A DNA stretch of 64,000 bases from Streptomyces litmocidini (GTDB lineage: Bacteria; Actinomycetota; Actinomycetes; Streptomycetales; Streptomycetaceae), in contig NZ_BMTQ01000004.1 in assembly GCF_014649755.1 (NCBI RefSeq), positions 124,001 to 188,000 of the forward strand, written 5' to 3'. A model generated the notes under the pieces. It was not told the origin of the DNA and made no database searches. It saw only the letters and a program-made list of their open reading frames with translations. This document shows, in pieces, positions 60,358-64,000 of this stretch (position 1 is its first letter; each line of letters opens with the position of its first letter). The position numbers and the translations under genes are program-made.

Positions 60358-61097
60358 CCTCCCGCGGCAGGAGCCGTCCGCTCGCCGGACTCCTCCAGGT
60401 GGGCGAAGACGACCAGGTTCTCGGTGTAGTCCCTGGCCTTGCGGTCGTAGGGGCCCGCGCACGTGATGAGCCGGACGAGCGCGTCGGGAGTGTCCTCGTA
60501 GACGCGCTGGTCCGGGAAGTCGTCCTTGCTGAACTCCTCCACGGAGTCGACGAGGAAGACGGCGGTGGTGCCGTCGGCGCGGCTCACCTCGAAGGTGTCT
60601 CCGGCCTTGAGCTCGCCGAGCCGGGCGAAGACGGCGGGGGCGGTGGCCGTGTCCAGATGGCCCGCGACGATCGCGGTCCCCCGTTCGCCCGGGGAGGTGC
60701 CGGACTCCTGCCAGCCCACCAGGTTCGTGTCGTCGGCCGGGGGCGGGTCGAGCGCACCGGAGGGGCCGATCTTCAGACCGGTGAACGGCGCGTCCACTCC
60801 GATCTTGGGGATCCTCAGCCGGGTGGGGGCCGACCTCGGCATCGACGGGCCGGCCGCCGGGCCGGCACTCGGCGACGCACCGCGCGAGGATCCGGGGAGG
60901 GACGACGGGGCGGGGGCCGTGGCACCACCGGCCGCCGCCGCGGGCCGGGCCGGTGCTTCCGTGTCCTGGCCGGACGCCCACGGGCGGAAGACGAGCAGTA
61001 GCGCAGCGAGGACCAGCGTCCAGAACACGGCGGGGACCACCCGCCGCGGGATACGCCGGGGTGCTCCCGCGTCAGCGGGATCCGGTCGGGTCGTCAC
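60351..61097 (-). CDS. class F sortase
   Basis: A 248-residue transpeptidase with an N-terminal membrane anchor (VVPAVFWTLVLAALLLVF), a Pro/Ala/Ser linker (45-92) and the sortase barrel. Catalytic residues are His147 (IVAGHLDT), Cys213 (LITCAGPYD) and Arg222 (KARDYTEN). Class F sortases join surface proteins to peptidoglycan in actinobacteria; their substrates are poorly known. The gene directly downstream of a candidate substrate (61210-61791) on the same strand suggests a pair. ATG 61097 is the start; the stop lies inside a long hairpin. Confidence 0.93.
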   Translation of the reverse strand: MTTRPDPADAGAPRRIPRRVVPAVFWTLVLAALLLVFRPWASGQDTEAPARPAAAAGGATAPAPSSLPGSSRGASPSAGPAAGPSMPRSAPTRLRIPKIGVDAPFTGLKIGPSGALDPPPADDTNLVGWQESGTSPGERGTAIVAGHLDTATAPAVFARLGELKAGDTFEVSRADGTTAVFLVDSVEEFSKDDFPDQRVYEDTPDALVRLITCAGPYDRKARDYTENLVVFAHLEESGERTAPAAGGR

Positions 61098-61209
61098 CAG
61101 GGGCTCCTTCGGACTCGGGCGGAAGATCCGGGATCGGGGGTACGGGACGGGGCCGTCGCCCGGACGCGGGGGCCGCCGTCCGGGCGACGGCCCCCGCGTC
61201 CGGTCTTCC

Positions 61210-61791
61210 TCACGCGGCCGCGCCGGCGGCCTTCCTGCGGCGGTGCAGAACGAAGGCGGCGAGTCCGCCCACGACCAGGGCCGCGCCGGTCACGTTCGTG
61301 GTGCCGCTCGCGAGGCCGCCTCCGCCCGTGTGCATGCCGCCCTTCGGCTTCTCCGGCTTGTAGCCGTCCTCGCCCTTCTCCGTGTCCTTGCTCCAGTCCT
61401 TCTGCTTGTCCTTCTCCGTGTCCTTGGTCCAGTCGTCGTCGTTGACGAGCGACAGGGCGCCGGAGCCGGTGTGCATGCCGCCCCTGGGCTTCTCGTGCTC
61501 CTTCTCGTACCCGTCGCCCTTGCCGTGCTCCTTCTCGGACTTGTCGCCCTTGGCGTGCTCCTTCTCGGACCCGTCGCCCTTGTCGTGCTCCTTGGACCAC
61601 TCGTCTCCGCTGACGAGCGACAGGGCGCCGGAGCCGGTGTGCATGCCGCCCCTGGGCTTGCCGTGGTCGCTCTCCTGGTTGTGGGAGGAGCCGTCCCAGT
61701 CACCTGCGGTGATCGCGTAGGCGCCGGGTGCGGCGAGCGCCAGGGTGCCGGCGGTGGCGGCCGCGGCGAAGAGAATGCGGGCAGAGCGCAT
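61210..61791 (-). CDS. repeat-containing surface protein, probable sortase substrate
   Basis: A 193-residue exported protein: signal peptide (ILFAAAATAGTLALAAPGAY, cleavage near AYA), then charged repeats (SEKEHxKGD units, 75-100). KPRGGMHTG occurs at 45-53 and 101-109 and KPKGGMHTG at 148-156. The C-terminus is GGGG linker, hydrophobic helix (~166-183) and RRRK tail, the layout of a cell-wall sorting signal but without LPxTG; GMHTG sits where that pentapeptide would be. A 49-bp DNA block is duplicated exactly (61442-61490 and 61611-61659). It lies 112 bp upstream of the class F sortase on the same strand. Confidence 0.8.
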   Translation of the reverse strand: MRSARILFAAAATAGTLALAAPGAYAITAGDWDGSSHNQESDHGKPRGGMHTGSGALSLVSGDEWSKEHDKGDGSEKEHAKGDKSEKEHGKGDGYEKEHEKPRGGMHTGSGALSLVNDDDWTKDTEKDKQKDWSKDTEKGEDGYKPEKPKGGMHTGGGGLASGTTNVTGAALVVGGLAAFVLHRRRKAAGAAA

Positions 61792-62257
61792 CGCTGAACT
61801 TCCTTCCGTACGCCGCGTCAGCTGACCCAGTGTCGGCTCTCCACACGCGGCGACACGGCTCACCGTCAGCCGCCGCCGGGCCGCCTGCCACTCGGGATGG
61901 TGCATACGGACCCAAGGGCACACGGACGGGGGCGTCGCGCACCGCACCTCACGGGGCGTCAGGGACGAGGGCCGCTCCCGGCGGTCACGGCACCGTCCCG
62001 GCCGCACAGGGACGACCCGGCCCGCGGCCCGGACCGGGTGACGGCCCGCCGTCGCCCCGGTCGCCCTCCGTCACTCTCGGGAGTGACCGGCTCCGCGGCT
62101 CCGGGCTGCCGGACCGTCGGGGAAGCGCTCGGAAATTGGACGCGGTGTGCGGCGTGTCACACGCGGGGGCCGCGGGGTCCCCGTGGGACCATCGCCGTGG
62201 CGTCACACTCGCGTTCCCTCGGAGGCCGGGGTCGAGAAGACCGGGCCCGGCACATGC
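61792..62257. other. 466-bp intergenic region, no supported gene
   Basis: The region upstream of the surface protein gene holds only composition-driven open frames. No repeat or hairpin stands out. It should contain the promoter of the sortase-substrate operon. Confidence 0.5.
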
Positions 62258-62277
62258 GAAAAGACCCCTCCAGGGGC
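62258..62277 (-). terminator. terminator of the CAU tRNA
   Basis: On the minus strand CCCCT-GG-AGGGG is followed by TCTTTTC, a short hairpin with T-run about 30 bp after the tRNA 3' end. Confidence 0.7.
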
Positions 62278-62307
62278 GTTTCCGCAGATCAGAACGTTTT
62301 TCTTCGG

Positions 62308-62381
62308 TGGGGCGGGTGGGACTCGAACCCACGGCCGACGGATTATGAGTCCGCTGCTCTAACCGGCTGAGCTACCGCCCC
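62308..62381 (-). tRNA. tRNA with anticodon CAU (elongator Met, or Ile2)
   Basis: A 74-nt cloverleaf: acceptor GGGGCGG/CCGCCCC, D-arm AGCTCAGCCGGTTAGAGC, anticodon loop CTCATAA on a GCGGA/TCCGT stem, T-arm GTGGG-TTCGAGT-CCCAC and discriminator A. The 3' end reads ACCG, so CCA is not fully encoded. CAU could decode Met or, after lysidine modification, the AUA Ile codon. The GACTCATAATC anticodon arm occurs in both classes and I cannot separate them by eye. Confidence 0.9.
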
Positions 62382-62513
62382 GAACGGTGAGGCGCGTACA
62401 TGTGTGCGCGCCGTCTGCCGCAGCATAGCCGCTCATACGATCTCCTGCTCCGGATGATCGGCTCCGCTCGCCCATGAAGACCCCACCGGGCTCCGGATGG
62501 TTCCCGGAGACGC

Positions 62514-62536
62514 GAAAAAGGACCCCGAAGGGTCCT
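62514..62536 (-). terminator. intrinsic terminator of the tRNA-Asn pair
   Basis: On the minus strand AGGACCC-TTCG-GGGTCCT (7-bp perfect stem, UUCG tetraloop, 62536-62519) is followed by five T (62518-62514), a textbook intrinsic terminator 11 bp after the second tRNA. Confidence 0.92.
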
Positions 62537-62547
62537 CTTCCGTCTTG

Positions 62548-62620
62548 CTCCCCCGGCTGGACTCGAACCAGCAACCCTCCGGTTAACAGCCGAATGCTCT
62601 GCCAATTGAGCTACAGGGGA
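62548..62620 (-). tRNA. tRNA-Asn (GUU), promoter-distal copy
   Basis: A 73-nt cloverleaf: acceptor TCCCCTG/CGGGGGA, anticodon loop CTGTTAA (anticodon GTT), T-arm GCTGG-TTCGAGT-CCAGC and discriminator G. The anticodon stem TTCGG/CCGGA has one T-G wobble. CCA is not encoded. Confidence 0.96.
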
Positions 62621-62625
62621 TCGCG

Positions 62626-62698
62626 CTCCCCCGACTGGACTCGAACCAGTAACCTGCCGGTTAACAGCCGGCTGCTCTGCCAATTGAGCTACAGGGGA
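62626..62698 (-). tRNA. tRNA-Asn (GUU), promoter-proximal copy
   Basis: A second 73-nt tRNA-Asn, separated from the other by only five bases. Differences are confined to the anticodon stem (GCCGG/CCGGC), one variable-loop base and a compensated T-stem pair (ACTGG/CCAGT). The two are transcribed together and end at the UUCG terminator. Confidence 0.96.
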
Positions 62699-62834
62699 TT
62701 GCTGCGTTGCACCGATCGGCTCCGCCCCGGACCTTGCCGGGCGGCGCTCGCTCGCTGCGAGACATACATTAGCGCAAGCAGGGGGGTGCTCCGCCAATCG
62801 GTATCCCCAGGGCCTCCAGGGAAGGATCGCAGCC

Positions 62835-63146
62835 GTGCGGTACAAGCTGACGTTCGTCGTGGGACTCGCCCTCGGTTACGTGATCGGCACGCGGGCCGGA
62901 CGCGAACGCTACGAGCAGATGAAGAAATCCGCGAAGGAGTTCGCCGAGAACCCGGCCGTGCGGAACGCCGCCGAGACCGCCGCCCAGACCGGCCGCCAGG
63001 CCGCGGGCAAGGCGGTGCACCTGGTGGGCGACAAGGTCGGCGACCGGCTGCCGTCCTCCGTGACCGACCGGGTCCACGCCCTGCGCGGGCGCGGCATGGG
63101 CAACGGCAAGGTCGACGAGGAGGACTGGGGCACCAGCAACACCTGA
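62835..63146 (+). CDS. YtxH-like small membrane protein
   Basis: A 103-residue protein. GTG 62835 opens VRYKLTFVVGLALGYVIGTR, a short N-terminal membrane helix ending in GTRAGRERYEQMKK, the YtxH-type hallmark. An amphipathic Ala/Glu-rich helix and an acidic tail (DEEDWGTS) follow. These abundant small proteins are of unknown or stress-related function. Its position just upstream of the sugar kinase, with 57 bp between, does not suggest a common role. Confidence 0.85.
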   Translation: MRYKLTFVVGLALGYVIGTRAGRERYEQMKKSAKEFAENPAVRNAAETAAQTGRQAAGKAVHLVGDKVGDRLPSSVTDRVHALRGRGMGNGKVDEEDWGTSNT

Positions 63147-63203
63147 GCCCGCGCGCGTCACAACGGCGGCCCCGGGGCCGCGCGTGCGGCAGAATCATGT
63201 GTC

Positions 63204-64000
63204 ATGGGGATAGTCGCCGGACTGGACAGCTCTGCGGAGTTCACACGCATCGTCGTCTGTGACACGGACACGGGTGCCGTACTGCGGCAGGGGTACGCCG
63301 CGCATCCCGGGGAACCCAAGGCCGTCGACGTCGATCCGCAGACCTGGCTGCTCTCGCTCGGGGAGGCCGCCGCCGGCGGCCTCCTGGAGGGCGTGGAGGC
63401 CATCGGCGTCTCCGCGCAGCAGCACGGGCTCGTGCCGCTCGACGCGCAGGGCGGCCTGGTGCGGCCCGCGCTGGTCCGCAACGACAAGCGGGCGCAGGTC
63501 GCCGCCGCCGACCTCGTGGAGTCGCTGGGCGGCCGGCAGGCCTGGACCGAGGCCGTCGGCAGCGTGCCCGGCGCCGGGCAGCCGGTGGCCAAGCTGCGCT
63601 GGCTGGCCCGTACGGAGCCCGAGAACGCCCAGCGGGTCGCCCTGGTCCTCCAGCCCCACGACTGGCTCGTCTGGCAGCTCCTCGGCCGTCCCGTCCGCCG
63701 CACCACCGACCGGGGCGCCGCCTCCGGCACCGGCTACTGGTCCGCGCGCACCGGCGCGTACCGGCCCGACCTCGTCGAACTGGCGCTCGGCCACCAGGCG
63801 GTGCTGCCCGAGGTCCTGGGGCCCTCCGAGGCCGCCGGGATCACCCCCGAGGGCCTCCTCGTCTCCGCCGGCACCGGCGAGACGATGGCCGCCGCGCTCG
63901 GCCTCGGTCTCGGCCCCGGCGACGCGGTGGTCTCGCTCGGCGCCTCCGGCTCCGTGATGGCCGTGCACCACGAGGCCCTCGCCGACCCGAGCGGCATGAT
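63204..64000 (+). CDS. FGGY family carbohydrate kinase (xylulokinase-like), N-terminal part
   Basis: The frame is open from ATG 63204 to the window edge (265 codons visible of about 480). The N-terminal ATP-binding fold begins GIVAGLDSSAEFTRIVVCD; the sugar-site region includes GVSAQQHGLVPLD and LVRNDKRA, and the second half contains SAGTGETMAAALGLG. QQHG is typical of xylulokinases, which phosphorylate D-xylulose for the pentose phosphate pathway. The specificity cannot be fixed without the C-terminal half. Confidence 0.88.
   Translation, partial: MGIVAGLDSSAEFTRIVVCDTDTGAVLRQGYAAHPGEPKAVDVDPQTWLLSLGEAAAGGLLEGVEAIGVSAQQHGLVPLDAQGGLVRPALVRNDKRAQVAAADLVESLGGRQAWTEAVGSVPGAGQPVAKLRWLARTEPENAQRVALVLQPHDWLVWQLLGRPVRRTTDRGAASGTGYWSARTGAYRPDLVELALGHQAVLPEVLGPSEAAGITPEGLLVSAGTGETMAAALGLGLGPGDAVVSLGASGSVMAVHHEALADPSGM

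Noticed and set aside
61897..62370. Plus-strand frames overlapping the CAU tRNA
   Set aside because: They translate tRNA and GC-rich spacer sequence and contain no protein-like composition.
62372..62845. Minus-strand frame across both tRNA-Asn genes (repeated SPVAQLAE-type peptides)
   Set aside because: The peptide repetition is simply the two translated tRNA genes.

Overview
The window is chromosomal DNA of a Streptomyces or very close relative. The evidence is very high GC, strong third-position GC bias, frequent GTG starts, TAGNNT-type -10 elements, and the block fasR-fabD-fabH-acpP-fabF. That block matches the arrangement I recall for S. coelicolor SCO2386-2390. A malonyl-CoA synthetase (matB, recalled as SCO2444), an MreB-like protein (mbl, recalled as SCO2451) and an SCO2400-family protein also lie here, so most of the window looks like conserved chromosome core.

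Layout. 1-6.6 kb: two paralogous alpha/beta hydrolases (the first cut by the window edge), a DUF4429/SHOCT protein, a DesKR-type two-component system and a membrane acyltransferase. 6.6-9 kb: a MerR regulator coupled to an aldo/keto reductase, divergent from a serine hydrolase. 9-16 kb: an OmpR-type regulator, kinase and lipoprotein operon, then a cell-envelope block (MurJ-like flippase, FemX-like transferase, L,D-transpeptidase). 16.2-19.4 kb: a decayed IS630-type transposase, an aldo/keto reductase divergent from an ArsR-type regulator, and a pirin. 19.4-25 kb: the fatty-acid synthase locus and a DUF3145 gene. 25-39 kb: SGNH lipoprotein, GH3 glycosidase with a TetR regulator, nitrilase, secreted M4 protease divergent from a LysR regulator, a broken pectate lyase, EI24 protein, Ser/Thr kinase, Ohr, and an NADP-dependent reductase divergent from a MarR regulator. 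39-48 kb: SCO2400-like protein, mbl coupled to a GAF sensor kinase, two MFS transporters, matB and a GNAT acetyltransferase.

48.5-55.2 kb is the most accessory-looking part. A wax-ester-synthase-like acyltransferase is divergent from a plus-strand run of P450, Nudix hydrolase, class II (DxDD) terpene-cyclase-like protein, acyl carrier protein and beta-ketoacyl synthase. The cyclase gene carries the only in-frame TTA (bldA-type) codon I noticed. A terpene-cyclase-like enzyme beside a dedicated ACP and an apparently active KS is my best candidate for an undescribed pathway.

55.2-64 kb: ohrR/ohr with a perfect 30-bp palindrome, a Tat-exported phospholipase C, an MmpS-like protein, a class F sortase with a probable substrate carrying a repeated GGMHTG motif, three tRNA genes (one with anticodon CAU and two Asn), a YtxH-like protein and the start of an FGGY sugar kinase.

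Two non-coding themes run across the window. One is a pair of ~0.2-kb intergenic elements built from inverted REP-like palindromes; one copy is interrupted by a second small repeat. The other is a set of -10 boxes 6-8 nt before start codons, mostly of regulators, pointing to leaderless transcripts. All calls were made by reading the sequence; no database search was run.
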